36,663 nt of DNA from a virus. The stretch's first letter is position 1; each line of letters opens with the position of its first letter. Positions 6,507 through 15,800 of the stretch are shown piece by piece. The notes beneath the pieces were generated by a model. The model saw nothing but the letters and a program-made list of their open reading frames with translations. It ran no database searches and was not told where the DNA came from. The position numbers and the translations under genes are program-made. The stretch lies in IMG/VR virus record IMGVR_UViG_3300044846_001849, positions 1 through 36,663 of that record. One strand, 5' to 3'.

Positions 6507-7006
6507 TCCAGCAAATTCTTCAGCGCGGAAACCGTCAAGGCATGACAATGCGCGAAATAACCGAGCTAACAGATTTAAAGCAACACCAAGTGGAATTTAA
6601 GGTTCAAAAGTTAATCAAGGAGGGCGTTGTGCATAAATCTGCTGATAGAATAGACAATGCGTATTTGTACACATTGACAAGCTATGAAGAATTGATGCCA
6701 TTTGTTGAATGTTCGCCAGTGCGATTGGATAATGTTATTAAACATTTAAACAAGCAGAAAGAACGAGTTAATGCAGGCGCACAGATTAAAACAAGCGACC
6801 CAGTAAATTCACCAAGCCACTATACTAACGGTTCTGTTGAATGTATCGATGCAATCGAATCAATGCTAACAAAAGAAGAATTTATCGGATTTTTACGCGG
6901 GAACATATTAAAATATCAGTGGCGTTATAAGCAAAAAAACGGTGCTGAGGATTTAAAAAAGGCGCAGTGGTATTTTGACAAGTTAAAAGAAAAAGAGGGC
7001 GTGTAA
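6503..7006 (+). CDS. Winged-helix/DUF3310 fusion protein
   Basis: Residues 1 to about 85 look like a winged helix-turn-helix (MTMREITELTDLKQHQVEFK, then VQKLIKEGVV). Residues about 100-165 match DUF3310 (SPSHYTNG at the start, then FLRGNILKYQWRYKQKNG and DLKKAQWYFDKL), a helical domain common in phage early regions and sometimes labelled nucleotide kinase without good proof. The family is usually a stand-alone domain of about 60-130 residues, so the N-terminal DNA-binding-like part is notable. It lies in the overlapping early gene chain (start 6503 within the previous stop, TAATG at 7004-7008). Confidence 0.8.
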   Translation: MIQQILQRGNRQGMTMREITELTDLKQHQVEFKVQKLIKEGVVHKSADRIDNAYLYTLTSYEELMPFVECSPVRLDNVIKHLNKQKERVNAGAQIKTSDPVNSPSHYTNGSVECIDAIESMLTKEEFIGFLRGNILKYQWRYKQKNGAEDLKKAQWYFDKLKEKEGV

Positions 7007-7137
7007 TGTATGAATTTAAAAGTGGTAAACCATCAGGCGGCTTGCGTTATCAAGCCATGCGCGATTATTTGATAAAATTAAAATGGTTTGCAGATAACCC
7101 CATGCAACCAGTGTTTATAAGTGAACGCAGTGCATGA
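7006..7137 (+). CDS. Tiny hypothetical protein, 43 aa
   Basis: ATG 7006 shares a base with the TAA of the DUF3310 gene. The peptide begins MYEFKSGKPSGGLRYQAM and is basic. Its TGA overlaps the start of the next tiny gene (ATGA at 7134). The nested overlaps match the pattern of the whole early block. I do not recognise the family. Confidence 0.5.
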   Translation: MYEFKSGKPSGGLRYQAMRDYLIKLKWFADNPMQPVFISERSA

Positions 7138-7262
7138 AACCACGACTTAAAAAGATAGGCAGAATTTGGTTATGCTATACGCAAACAACCATAGTTTGCA
7201 CTGGTTCAACACCTGAACAAGCCTATCAAAAATGGATGATTAAAAATAAAGCCGCTGAATAA
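7134..7262 (+). CDS. Small conserved phage protein, 42 aa
   Basis: The product (KPRLKKIGRIWLCYTQ, then GSTPEQAYQKW) has the layout of a widespread short phage protein: basic start, W-x-C strand, a TPxxAYxxW helix and a basic end. Its function is unknown. It is the last rightward gene; the stop codon lies inside the bidirectional terminator at 7248-7273, so the mRNA ends immediately after it. Confidence 0.6.
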   Translation: MKPRLKKIGRIWLCYTQTTIVCTGSTPEQAYQKWMIKNKAAE

Positions 7263-7273
7263 GCGGCTTTTTT
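7248..7273. terminator. Bidirectional intrinsic terminator between converging early and late arms
   Basis: A 9-bp stem (7248-7256 with 7262-7270) closes a 5-nt loop, with T residues to 7273 on the plus strand and a T-rich run (reading back across 7241-7250) on the minus strand. It separates the last rightward gene, ending at 7262, from the endolysin stop at 7275, so it can terminate both transcripts. Confidence 0.88.
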
Positions 7274-7274
7274 A

Positions 7275-7721
7275 TTATGGCGTTAAAAACAATTCCGCTT
7301 CAGCATTGCGCCTGCGCGTTAATCCAGCAAGCGGTTTTCCACCTGCTTTATCCCAACGCAAAAACTGTTTTGCTATTTCTGCCTTGTCGTCACCGGCTTT
7401 TAACATTTTAACAAGTGTTGATTTAAAAAAGTTACCTGCGCCAATGTTGTAGCATAAGCAAACAAGTGCATCATATTCATTTTGTGTTAATTCAACGCCT
7501 GTTGCATTAACCGCTTTTTCGTATTGCCCAATTGTTGCGGCTAATAATGCCATTGCTGCGCCTTCATTAGGCAACGTTCTATTTTTAGTAACTGGTGTGC
7601 CATCACCATAATGTGTTGAGCCAATGCCAATAGTCCAAACACCAGCTGGGCATTGGTACGCTTTGAGCTTGCAACCTTCAAATTCTTTAATCAATTTTAA
7701 ACCGCGTTCGCCTGTTTTCAT
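7275..7721 (-). CDS. Endolysin, GH24 lysozyme
   Basis: The 148-residue enzyme cleaves the glycan strands of peptidoglycan at the end of infection. The T4/P21-type catalytic triad spacing is intact: Glu15, eight residues, Cys24, five residues, Thr30 (EFEG, QCPAGVWTIG). The second position is Cys, as in several phage relatives, rather than Asp. The NIGAG and GLTRRR motifs follow. The N-terminus starts directly with the catalytic domain and lacks a signal-anchor helix, so export should depend on the holin genes directly upstream. It overlaps the next gene upstream (start at 7960) by 4 bp. Confidence 0.95.
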   Translation of the reverse strand: MKTGERGLKLIKEFEGCKLKAYQCPAGVWTIGIGSTHYGDGTPVTKNRTLPNEGAAMALLAATIGQYEKAVNATGVELTQNEYDALVCLCYNIGAGNFFKSTLVKMLKAGDDKAEIAKQFLRWDKAGGKPLAGLTRRRNAEAELFLTP

Positions 7722-7960
7722 TTTCGTGATCTCATAGAAAGTACCGTAATTAATTTTTGTGTTAAGCGAATCATATCATTATCAAGCAGGCGTATTTGGT
7801 CGATTAATTCAATCAGCGCGTCTGTTGTTTCAGTAAGGATTGGCTTAACAATTGTCGTTACCCATATCCACACAAAATAGACGATATACCCCATGCTACT
7901 TGATGCAATAATAGGGAATCCATACTGGTTGATATATTTAGCTAATGCGTCAACATCCAT
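7718..7960 (-). CDS. Putative holin-like membrane protein A (GFPI family), 80 aa
   Basis: One strong transmembrane segment (about residues 14-36, beginning GFPIIASSSMGYIVYFVW) is followed by a long amphipathic helix. The same layout, including the GFPI motif at the membrane entry, is found in the neighbouring 92-aa protein, so the two look like paralogues. Position directly before the endolysin and size support a holin or antiholin role. The gene overlaps the endolysin start by 4 bp, and its own ATG shares a base with the upstream stop. Confidence 0.7.
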   Translation of the reverse strand: MDVDALAKYINQYGFPIIASSSMGYIVYFVWIWVTTIVKPILTETTDALIELIDQIRLLDNDMIRLTQKLITVLSMRSRK

Positions 7961-8238
7961 TAATCAATTCTCTTTTCTTGCGGGTTATTAAAACGTGCCA
8001 CTTTTTCTTTCTCAATTGGCATATCAAGTGTTTCTGTCATGAGTACATCTATTTTTACAATATCCTCTGACATAGCCGTGACACGTTTATCAAGTTGCTT
8101 GATGATACCGATAAGGCTTTTAATCTTTTCAAGTACGCTATCAAGCAGGAATTTAATCGTCAGAAATACAAAGTACATTCCCACACACGCAGCGGCAATG
8201 GGGAAACCAACATCCGTTGCAAACTGTAGGAATTCCAT
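7960..8238 (-). CDS. Putative holin-like membrane protein B (GFPI family), 92 aa
   Basis: The protein has a GFPIAAACVGMYFVFLTIKF membrane segment at about residues 11-30, then a long helical, heptad-like region and a charged C-terminal tail (about residues 75-92). It resembles the 80-aa protein downstream in the GFPI motif, membrane segment and following coiled-coil. A pair of similar membrane proteins before an endolysin suggests a holin/antiholin pair. The roles cannot be separated from sequence alone. Confidence 0.7.
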   Translation of the reverse strand: MEFLQFATDVGFPIAAACVGMYFVFLTIKFLLDSVLEKIKSLIGIIKQLDKRVTAMSEDIVKIDVLMTETLDMPIEKEKVARFNNPQEKRID

Positions 8239-8453
8239 TACCGGCTACCTAGCCACCAAGATAGGAACGAAAATACTGCGCCCACTGTGAAAACAATTCC
8301 ACCGAGAAACCCCTTGTAACGAGTTTGCTCGTTCTTCATTTCTTCAAGGGTGGCAATTATGGCGTCGAGTTTCTTACCGCGATCTTCAAATATTTCTTCA
8401 AGGCTTTCAATTCGTTGCTCTACTTTAGCTAATCGGCAGGCTTCGTTTGGCAT
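8238..8453 (-). CDS. XhlA-like haemolysin/holin, 71 aa
   Basis: The N-terminal 48 residues form a coiled coil with Leu/Ile heptads (VEQRIESLEEIFEDR and onward). A C-terminal membrane helix follows (YKGFLGGIVFTVGAVFSFLS) and the protein ends in WLGSR. This order, coiled coil then one terminal membrane helix, is that of XhlA-type cell-surface haemolysins that act with holins in lysis of several phages. It is the first of three membrane proteins in the cassette, with GAGG as ribosome binding site and a TAATG junction at its end. Confidence 0.75.
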   Translation of the reverse strand: MPNEACRLAKVEQRIESLEEIFEDRGKKLDAIIATLEEMKNEQTRYKGFLGGIVFTVGAVFSFLSWWLGSR

Positions 8454-8455
8454 AG

Positions 8456-8602
8456 CTAATCCTCTTTGGTTTCTACAGTCTGACTTTCAGTTTGCTGTTT
8501 TAAATCCATAAGGATTGGAAATGCGCCTGACGAGGTGGGTAGATTTCCCAGTGTGTTTAAAATCGCGTTTGCCACTTCTTTTGTAATTGTCCAAGTAATC
8601 AT
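8456..8602 (-). CDS. Hypothetical protein, 48 aa, between tail and lysis genes
   Basis: I place the start at ATG 8602, which follows a TTGGAG motif; an upstream in-frame ATG lies inside the previous gene and is less likely. The peptide begins MITWTITKEVANAILNTLGN and ends in a Gln/Glu/Thr-rich tail. It is not clearly membrane-inserted. It lies 2 bp from the XhlA-like gene, so it could belong either to the tail-fibre group or to the lysis group. Function unknown. Confidence 0.6.
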   Translation of the reverse strand: MITWTITKEVANAILNTLGNLPTSSGAFPILMDLKQQTESQTVETKED

Positions 8603-8603
8603 A

Positions 8604-8909
8604 TTAGTTGCTCCAAGGTGTGCCGTTAGACAGTACAACTTTTTGATTTTCAATATGAGCCGCTAATTCCGAATCTGCTAACGCTTCAGATTGTGTACCC
8701 ACTAGATTTTTAATCCATGCAATGACGTCTGCTTTTGATAGTTTATCGTAATCAATGACTGTGCCTTTAGGTGCAGGCAAACCTGTAATAGAGTTAACCG
8801 TTACGCTATCTGTGCCGTTTGACGCGGTGATTGTAAATTGCACTTGATTCACAATACCGTTTTGGTCGCGTTGCAAGTTAATCGGTTCGTATGTGTATGT
8901 TGTTGTCAT
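8604..8909 (-). CDS. Hypothetical protein downstream of the tail fibre, 101 aa
   Basis: The protein starts at ATG 8909 after AAGGA. The N-terminal half looks like a beta-strand domain (residues 1-50), and the C-terminal half is helical (DYDKLSKADVIAWIKNLV onward). Small genes directly behind tail-fibre genes often encode fibre chaperones or accessory proteins, but I cannot match this one to a known chaperone family. It is 1 bp from the next gene's ATG. Confidence 0.6.
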   Translation of the reverse strand: MTTTYTYEPINLQRDQNGIVNQVQFTITASNGTDSVTVNSITGLPAPKGTVIDYDKLSKADVIAWIKNLVGTQSEALADSELAAHIENQKVVLSNGTPWSN

Positions 8910-8918
8910 GTTGATTCC

Positions 8919-10508
8919 TTAAATTGAAGTGATTGTTTGCCATGCTGCACCAGAGTACACGCATAACTTGCTTAATGTTGTATCAAAAACCATCAAACCT
9001 GCCGCAGGTGACGCAATGGCGTTTTTTTGCGTGGTTGTCATATTAGGCATTCTCACGCCTTTGGTAGTGCTTTGAACATCTAGCAGTGCTGAAGCATTTG
9101 CAGTAGTACCAATACCTAAATTGCCAGCCAAATAATTATCAGCCGTTCCTGCCATGTAGAGATTATAACGGCCTGTACCAGAAGCTATATTACCTCTAAA
9201 AGCGTAATTATTAGTAGCTGTTGTTAAAGAGCTTTCTGATACAAACCCAAATTGATTTGTAACGGAAGAACCTGCACCTAGACCTAAAGCATTGGCTAAA
9301 AAGTGATATACACCACTAGTAGTAAACGATGCCGCTTGGGTAGTTAATTGCGTTTGATACCCAACAAACGATGCTGTGACATCGCTATTTATTTGCGAGG
9401 TAATCAAAACACCAACAGAGTCTACATTACCAGTTGCTGCTTTACCAACCCTTATACTGTATCCAGTAAGGGCTGTAGAACCAATCCCCAAACTCCCAGC
9501 CAAATAATTATCAGCCGTTCCTGCCATGTAGAGGTTATATCTGCCTGTGCCAGAAGCTATACCACCATAGAAACCGTAGTTGTTTGTTGCGCCTGTGAGC
9601 GATGATGCCACATTAAAACCAGTTTGAGTGGTTACAGTAGACCCTGCACCAATTGTTGCCTGCTCTGCTGTGAAGTGGCTCAACGTGCCTAAAGTGAATG
9701 CCGCTGCTTGGGTGCCAATATACGAATCGTATACATCAACTCTGCTTGTAACATCGGACATCACCGTAGTAGCGGTGAACATGTTAATGAACGATGTTGC
9801 CCCTGTTATGCTTCTGCCAATGCTTATGTTGGAGCTAGCAGAAATGCTAGCCCCAATCCCCAATTTCCCAGCCAAATAGTTATCAGCCGTTCCCGAAGCA
9901 TAAATATTATAGCCAGAGTTTGCAGTAAGATTGATTTGCGCCGGAAAGGTTGGGTTTGATGCAAATACATTTGCCCCCGTGCCTGTTTCATCAGTTAATG
10001 CGGCAGCGAGGTTTGCAGAGGTAGGTGTTTGAAGGAATGTGGCGACGTTTGTACCAAACTGATTTGATGTGATATTAGTTATCCATGCACTACCTGACCA
10101 CACTTTAAATACGCCCGTTGCGCTGTTCCAATATAATGCGCCAGTTAGCAATGCGTTTCCGTCATTATCAACCGTTGGATCAGAAGTTTTTGCGCCTAAA
10201 TATCGATCATCAAATGAATCATAACTAGCCGCTGCCGCTGTTGCACTACTTGCTGCATTAGTAGCTGAGGTAGATGCGTTAGATGCAGATGTTGCTGCGT
10301 TAGTAGCTGATGTTGATGCTGCGTTTTTTGAAGATAATGCCGCTGTTGCACTGGCTACAGCGTTTGCAGCAACAGCAACTTCTTGTGTCAATGCCGGTAC
10401 AAACCGTGTACGCCAACCGCCATTTCTTAACCCGGTTGTTGCATCATCATCATCTGTTACTGTTGACCCATCGCCACCTACGGTTGTACTAAAAGTTACA
10501 CTACTCAT
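8919..10508 (-). CDS. Tail fibre protein with 124-residue repeats
   Basis: The 529-residue protein should form the host-contact fibre. Residues 1-40 are a likely virion attachment head. An Ala/Ser/Thr/Asn-rich helical stretch follows (about 45-95), then a YLGAKTSDPTVDNDGNALL segment common to fibres of proteobacterial phages. Residues about 200-460 hold beta-rich repeats with GTADNYLAG and LGIG motifs at intervals of 124 residues. The C-terminal part (GVRMPNMTTTQKNAIASPAA, then GLMVFDTT and YSGAAWQTI) is a common fibre tip or trimerisation segment. No S74 intramolecular chaperone is seen. Its ATG overlaps the upstream gene by 4 bp. Confidence 0.85.
   Translation of the reverse strand: MSSVTFSTTVGGDGSTVTDDDDATTGLRNGGWRTRFVPALTQEVAVAANAVASATAALSSKNAASTSATNAATSASNASTSATNAASSATAAAASYDSFDDRYLGAKTSDPTVDNDGNALLTGALYWNSATGVFKVWSGSAWITNITSNQFGTNVATFLQTPTSANLAAALTDETGTGANVFASNPTFPAQINLTANSGYNIYASGTADNYLAGKLGIGASISASSNISIGRSITGATSFINMFTATTVMSDVTSRVDVYDSYIGTQAAAFTLGTLSHFTAEQATIGAGSTVTTQTGFNVASSLTGATNNYGFYGGIASGTGRYNLYMAGTADNYLAGSLGIGSTALTGYSIRVGKAATGNVDSVGVLITSQINSDVTASFVGYQTQLTTQAASFTTSGVYHFLANALGLGAGSSVTNQFGFVSESSLTTATNNYAFRGNIASGTGRYNLYMAGTADNYLAGNLGIGTTANASALLDVQSTTKGVRMPNMTTTQKNAIASPAAGLMVFDTTLSKLCVYSGAAWQTITSI
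9124..9912. repeat. Tandem 372-bp repeats inside the tail fibre gene
   Basis: A conserved block of about 66 bp starts at 9124 and 9496, and a shortened form starts at 9868; the offsets are exactly 372 bp each time (124 codons). The blocks encode the YN-Y-x-A/SGTADNYLAG-x-LGIG motif. Sequence between blocks is more diverged. Exact spacing with near-identical cores suggests duplication with later drift, and recombination between units could change fibre length. Confidence 0.85.
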
Positions 10509-11353
10509 AATAATTCCTTGATTTCATACGTTGTTTGATACCGCGTGTTATACGGTTGAGATATTGGCGACAATGCGCGTAAACGCCCTAAAAATGCCCG
10601 TCTTTGTAAATTTAGCGCGTCTGCATCGTCCCAAATATATAAAATCTCAGCGTCTGTTCCACTGATTTTCATAATGTCATTATTTAAAATTGATTCGGCA
10701 TAGGTTAAATGGTCAAGCGTAAACTGTGCAACTCGATAACTTTCACGTCTATCAAAAAATTCTGCACCACTCATGGCTGTATCCACAACGGTGGATGATT
10801 CATAACCAATTGACGCGCCTAAGTTCATATTTAAAACTGGTTGATATTTAGTGCCGATAAAAATACGCCCAAACTCAACGTAAGTTGATACAGACTCAAA
10901 AAATTCAATTTGATAATATTGCTCAGAAACAACAACAGGAATAGATAAAATCAATGTTTTTGTGTAAAAATTAATTTCTTCGTCTGTTGGTGTCAAATCC
11001 CAAAAATGCACATCTTCCCATTCATAAGTTCCGTAAGGAGATTGAGGCCATACGTCTATTTGACCGCTGTCATAAACGAGTGTTGTGTATCCACTATCTG
11101 AATAAACACGATAACGCCACTTTGCTGACGATGTTAAGTTATGAGCAATGATGCCGACGGTTGAGATAATGCGTGCAATGTCTGTTGAAAATCGTAGACG
11201 CGTGCTTGCATTAGCATTATTTGTTGATCTTGCTACTTTAGATAATTGACGTGTTTTGATGTTGTCGAGCGGTAACGTAGCTGACCATGACCCGTATGCG
11301 CCAAACGTTGCCGCGTCAATTCTATTTTGATAACTGATAATAGTATTTGCCAT
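10505..11353 (-). CDS. Virion-associated tail protein, 282 aa
   Basis: This is a strand-rich protein with many Tyr and Trp residues and no enzymatic motif. It lies between the tail hub-like protein and the fibre, and overlaps the fibre start by 4 bp, which suggests a tail-tip or fibre-attachment role. The C-terminal part (residues about 215-282: RVAQFTLDHLTYAES, then YIWDDADALNLQRRAFLGRL) resembles the receptor-side domain of baseplate and tail-tip proteins that pack against the hub. I cannot name the family with certainty. A GGGGA ribosome binding site precedes ATG 11353. Confidence 0.7.
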   Translation of the reverse strand: MANTIISYQNRIDAATFGAYGSWSATLPLDNIKTRQLSKVARSTNNANASTRLRFSTDIARIISTVGIIAHNLTSSAKWRYRVYSDSGYTTLVYDSGQIDVWPQSPYGTYEWEDVHFWDLTPTDEEINFYTKTLILSIPVVVSEQYYQIEFFESVSTYVEFGRIFIGTKYQPVLNMNLGASIGYESSTVVDTAMSGAEFFDRRESYRVAQFTLDHLTYAESILNNDIMKISGTDAEILYIWDDADALNLQRRAFLGRLRALSPISQPYNTRYQTTYEIKELL

Positions 11354-11354
11354 G

Positions 11355-12878
11355 CTATCCCCAGAGCGTTAGCGTTGCGCGGTTTTTTGAATAATCTGAT
11401 TCAATACCAATAATTTTAAATAGTTTACCAGAATTTAAACCAAAACGATTCATTGTTATGTTTACAATATTATTTAAATCAGGCAATGTGGTTGTTAAAT
11501 CCAGCGCAATAGTTACTGTGTACAAATCACGGCTTGTTTTGTACAAATTAAGCAATCGAGTTGCTTCAGTTTGAGCTGCTGTAGCATCAACCAGTAACGA
11601 TTCTTTTTCGATTGTGGGCGCAAGTGTATATTGTGCTTTTATGGCCGTATCTTCTGCTGATTTTGTTAATGCAGGCAAAGACAAAACACTTCTACGCGCT
11701 GCGGTAACTGCACCAGCCAAATCAAAATCTTGCACGCTGTAATTTTTTTGATACGTTAAATTAACACGCCATGCTGGAATGCCTTTGTCGGTGTCATTGG
11801 TTCGACCATGTTCAATGCTTAAAATATTATTTATATCAATTTCAAGTGTTGCGCTACCTGTTGGCGCAGTAAATAAACCCATGCGCAATACGCCAAGCGC
11901 ATCAAATCCAAAGTAAGCACCAATCGATTGAGCCACTTTATCCATTGCCACCATCGCTGAATCTGCGCCATCAATCCAAATTCCAATAACACTATTATTT
12001 GCCGTGTCTAATGCGGTAACATCGCTTGCGCTAATATCACCCGATGCAATACCTGCCTTTAACGCCATCGCCTTTAAAACTTGCGCCACTGTGCGATTAG
12101 ATGATGCTGCGCCTTGTGTTGCATCACACGTTAATAATCCCGTTGGCACAGCACCTAAGCGAATATAGCCAAGTGTTAAACAAGTAATGAATGTGCCGCT
12201 TGCCGGTGACGCTGCATGTAGTGTCGCCACGTTTGCATAATCTGCACCAGCGGTTAATGCAATACCTTTATCGTAAACGTTGCTAACAGATTGGATTGCA
12301 CCATCATTAATTTGATAGGTAACTTTTGAGCTGTTAACCATAATTGGCGCAATATTAAACACTTGCCCATATAGTAATGGCTTAGGTGATTTTGCAATAT
12401 CAGCAACGCCTTCCACGCCATCAGGCAGTGCATTATTGCCAGCATAAAGCGTTGTCTGCAAAGGCATATCAACAATGGCGAGTTTATCCCGTGCTAATAT
12501 CGTTACTTTTGAAAATGTAAACTCTACCTGCTCCATTGTGCCATTTAAAATAGTTGTAAATGCAGAATAAGCGTCACCTTCATTTCCAATTTTAATAACG
12601 AGCGAACGCCCATCAAACGAATAATTGAGAATTGAATCCAAACCACCATCGACGTTTGATAATTCAACCGCGCCATAATTTACACGGCTTGCACCGCTTG
12701 TTGTTCCGTTGCTGTAAAGTGATCTGCTAATTGATGCAGGATTGGTTATTCTATCATCATAAAATGTATTAGCAGGCGTATCAGTGGGTTTTGTCGTGTA
12801 AGGCTTTGACGCATAACGCAGCACGGTTGTCGTGCCTGCTGCATCAATGGCCGCTGTAATTTCTACAATGTAAATCAT
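11355..12878 (-). CDS. Tail hub/tip protein, 507 aa
   Basis: The protein is coded directly after the tape measure gene, the usual place of the distal tail and central hub proteins in siphoviruses. The N-terminal part looks like a small beta domain (residues 1-90), followed by strand-rich domains and a C-terminal region (about 400-507) ending in YSKNRATLTLWG, a pattern seen in tail hub and gp27-like proteins where the last domain holds a conversion-and-integration motif. It overlaps the tape measure stop by 4 bp and ends 1 bp before the next start. The assignment is by position and overall fold pattern. Confidence 0.72.
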   Translation of the reverse strand: MIYIVEITAAIDAAGTTTVLRYASKPYTTKPTDTPANTFYDDRITNPASISRSLYSNGTTSGASRVNYGAVELSNVDGGLDSILNYSFDGRSLVIKIGNEGDAYSAFTTILNGTMEQVEFTFSKVTILARDKLAIVDMPLQTTLYAGNNALPDGVEGVADIAKSPKPLLYGQVFNIAPIMVNSSKVTYQINDGAIQSVSNVYDKGIALTAGADYANVATLHAASPASGTFITCLTLGYIRLGAVPTGLLTCDATQGAASSNRTVAQVLKAMALKAGIASGDISASDVTALDTANNSVIGIWIDGADSAMVAMDKVAQSIGAYFGFDALGVLRMGLFTAPTGSATLEIDINNILSIEHGRTNDTDKGIPAWRVNLTYQKNYSVQDFDLAGAVTAARRSVLSLPALTKSAEDTAIKAQYTLAPTIEKESLLVDATAAQTEATRLLNLYKTSRDLYTVTIALDLTTTLPDLNNIVNITMNRFGLNSGKLFKIIGIESDYSKNRATLTLWG

Positions 12879-15800
12879 GCTGCCGCCTCAAGTTTTGCTT
12901 TGCGTGAAATGGTGCTAAGTTCTTCTTTCATGCCTTGCATTTCGTTTATCAATGCTATGTTTGCACTAGATTGTAAATTAACCAATGCTTTCAATTCAAT
13001 AATTTGCTCTTTTAATAACACGCTTTGATCATCAATGGCATTTCCAATTGAATCGAATAAACCATTTGTTTGTTGGTGGCTTGTAACGTTTGCAGGTGAT
13101 GTGAAATTAATAAGCTCCGCTCCTTGTTCGCCTACAAGTGATAAACCACTTGCCATGCCGCCATTGGCGTAAGCCTTATATCCAACAGAATTTAAGTAAG
13201 ACTGCATAGCGTAAGTATCAGTATAATCACCGCTATAGCCTGCTTGAACTGCTATATTTTCAAGATTAACAAGACTTTGAGCGTCATTATTAAAACTATA
13301 TGTTTTATTATTTGCCGCGTCTGCCATAGCTTGAATTGCTGAGTTGGTTTCTATTACAGCATTTGATATTTTTGCAACACTTTCTATTGCAATACTTGTT
13401 GTTGCTTTTATTGCGTCAAGCTGCGCATCAGTGCTGTTTTTTCCCACTGAAACTGCTGCTTCAGCCGCTGCTTTTGCTGCCGCTTGTGCCGCCTCCGAAA
13501 TAACATACTCGTCATAGTTTCCTTGATAATTAGGATCATTCATTGCGGCAGTTTCGCGTCTTGCTATCTCACTTGCTGCTAAAACGGCTTCTGCCGATGC
13601 TTTATCGCGTGCCGCTTTATCTTCATCGGCTTTTATTAAATTTGCCGTGTTATTTGCAGCAATCTGGTTTAATTCAGTTTGCTTGTTTTGAATTTCAGTT
13701 TTAATTGTATTATCTACAGCGGTTACTTTTGCAACTTGCAGCGTGTAATTAGCCATTGCATTAGAAAAGTTATTAACCGCTGTTGATAATAATGCAATGC
13801 TACTATCAACATCCGTTGTTTTTGCTTTTACGCCAAGCAAATTCACGTTTGCTTTTTCAGCTTCAGCCAATTGCTTATTCATTATTTCAATTTGTCTATC
13901 TGCCGCGCTCATGCCTTTTTCTAACGCTTTTAAAACAGATACATAATCAGTTTGATAAGCGTTGCCAGTAGCGTTGTATTTTAAAGATGCTTCTAAAAAC
14001 GCTTTTGAAACTTCAGGCAATGATGCTAATGCACTTTCTGTTCCTTTTGCTGCCTCTGCTGCTGTGTCTTGAAATGATTTCTTAGCTGCATTATAAATTT
14101 CTTGTGGTGTTGCTTGTGGCTTGCCAACGCTCATTAGTTGATCGTAATACGTTTTTAAACCTTGACCTAATGTCACAAATTTATCGCGCATTGCGGTTAA
14201 GTTTTTGTAGGCTGTTTCAAGCGCAGTAGTTGTGCTTGTTAATTCCGCGCCAGCGTCAGATAACTGATTTAATGCTGTTGTGTATTTGCGCGTTAAATCA
14301 TCCATGCCTTGCATAGATTTTTCGCGCTCTAAACGCAACGCTTCTTCTTTTGCCACTGGATTTTGTTCGCCTAACTTTTTATAAATGGCAATGCGATAAT
14401 CTTCATAGGTTGATATTGTTGCTTTTATGGCGTCTGTGCGTTCTTTTACAATAGCCGCATAATCTTCTGCTGCGCTTGCAAAGTCGCTTGCCATGCCTAA
14501 TGCTGTGGCATAAATAGCTCTGCCTGTATCGCTTGTGTCATTTTTTAAAACATCTAGTAATTTTCTATATGATGTTTTTGATTCTTCAGCATTTGAAGTC
14601 ATGACTGGCAACACTAAACCAAGCTGCGTAAACTTATCAGTCAACAAACCTGTTTTATATGCAGATTGTTCTGATTTAGTTAAATAATTCTCAATATAAT
14701 CAGTTAACGTAGTATCAAATTTAGATATGCCACCAGCTACGTTAATTAAATCTTGCGATAAAGTTAAACCTGACGCGCCAATCACTGACAATCCTGCTTT
14801 GATGCTGTTTAAACCGTTAAACGCTTCAATAATATCGTCCGCTGTGCCAGGCAATTTTCCAATAATATCGTTAACGTCTGTAAATGCTGAGGCTAGTTGA
14901 AGTGATTGCGTAACCATTTCACGCTCAATATCGCCTTGTTTATTAATAATATCAGTATATTCAATGGCGTTAATCCCTAATACTTTTAATTTTGTTTGTG
15001 CTGTAGAAATAGCAATTGATACGCGGTTTAATGTTTGATAATACCCTTCGCCAATTTGTTGAAAATCTGCATAAGAATAATTAGCAATTATTGCCATTAA
15101 ATCAGCTTGTTTTGATAATGCGCCATTAATAATTTCAGTATTAGCTGCTGCATCTTTTCCAAGCGGCATTTTTCCTAAATCAACCTCAAATGCTTTTAAT
15201 TTTTCTAATGCTACTTCGCCAAAATCTCCCGCTAATGAAACAACATTTTCTTGTATTTTTCCAAGTGAGTAAGCAATTGACGCACTTATTTCATCATTTA
15301 ATGGCGACCATTTTGTTGATATATATTGTTTTGTTGACGCGCCAATTCCTAAAAAACCGCTTGATGTTTTAGTAACAAGTGTTTGTAAATAATTACGCCC
15401 CGCAATAATTCCACTTTCAACAATGTTGCCTAATGTATCTTTTACAAACTTAATGCCACTACCAGCAAATTCTTTTGTAGTTGTGGTTGTCATAAAGAAA
15501 CCACTTGTTGACGTGCCTAAGCCAAGTGATGAAGTATCAATGCCATAATTTTTTGCAATTGAATTTGCAACGCCTTTCATTGAATAAGATAAAACCTCAA
15601 GACTTCTAGCCATGCCTTTTGTGTAATCTAAATCCGCACTAGAATTTGAACTAATCGTATCAAGCGCATCAAGAATTGAATTAGACATTTCATCACTGCC
15701 TAATACTGTTCCACCTTGTGACGATTTATATTTATCTGTTTCTTTTGTAATGTAATCTGCACCTGTCATGGGTGATGCTTCAGCACTTCCACCACCGCCA

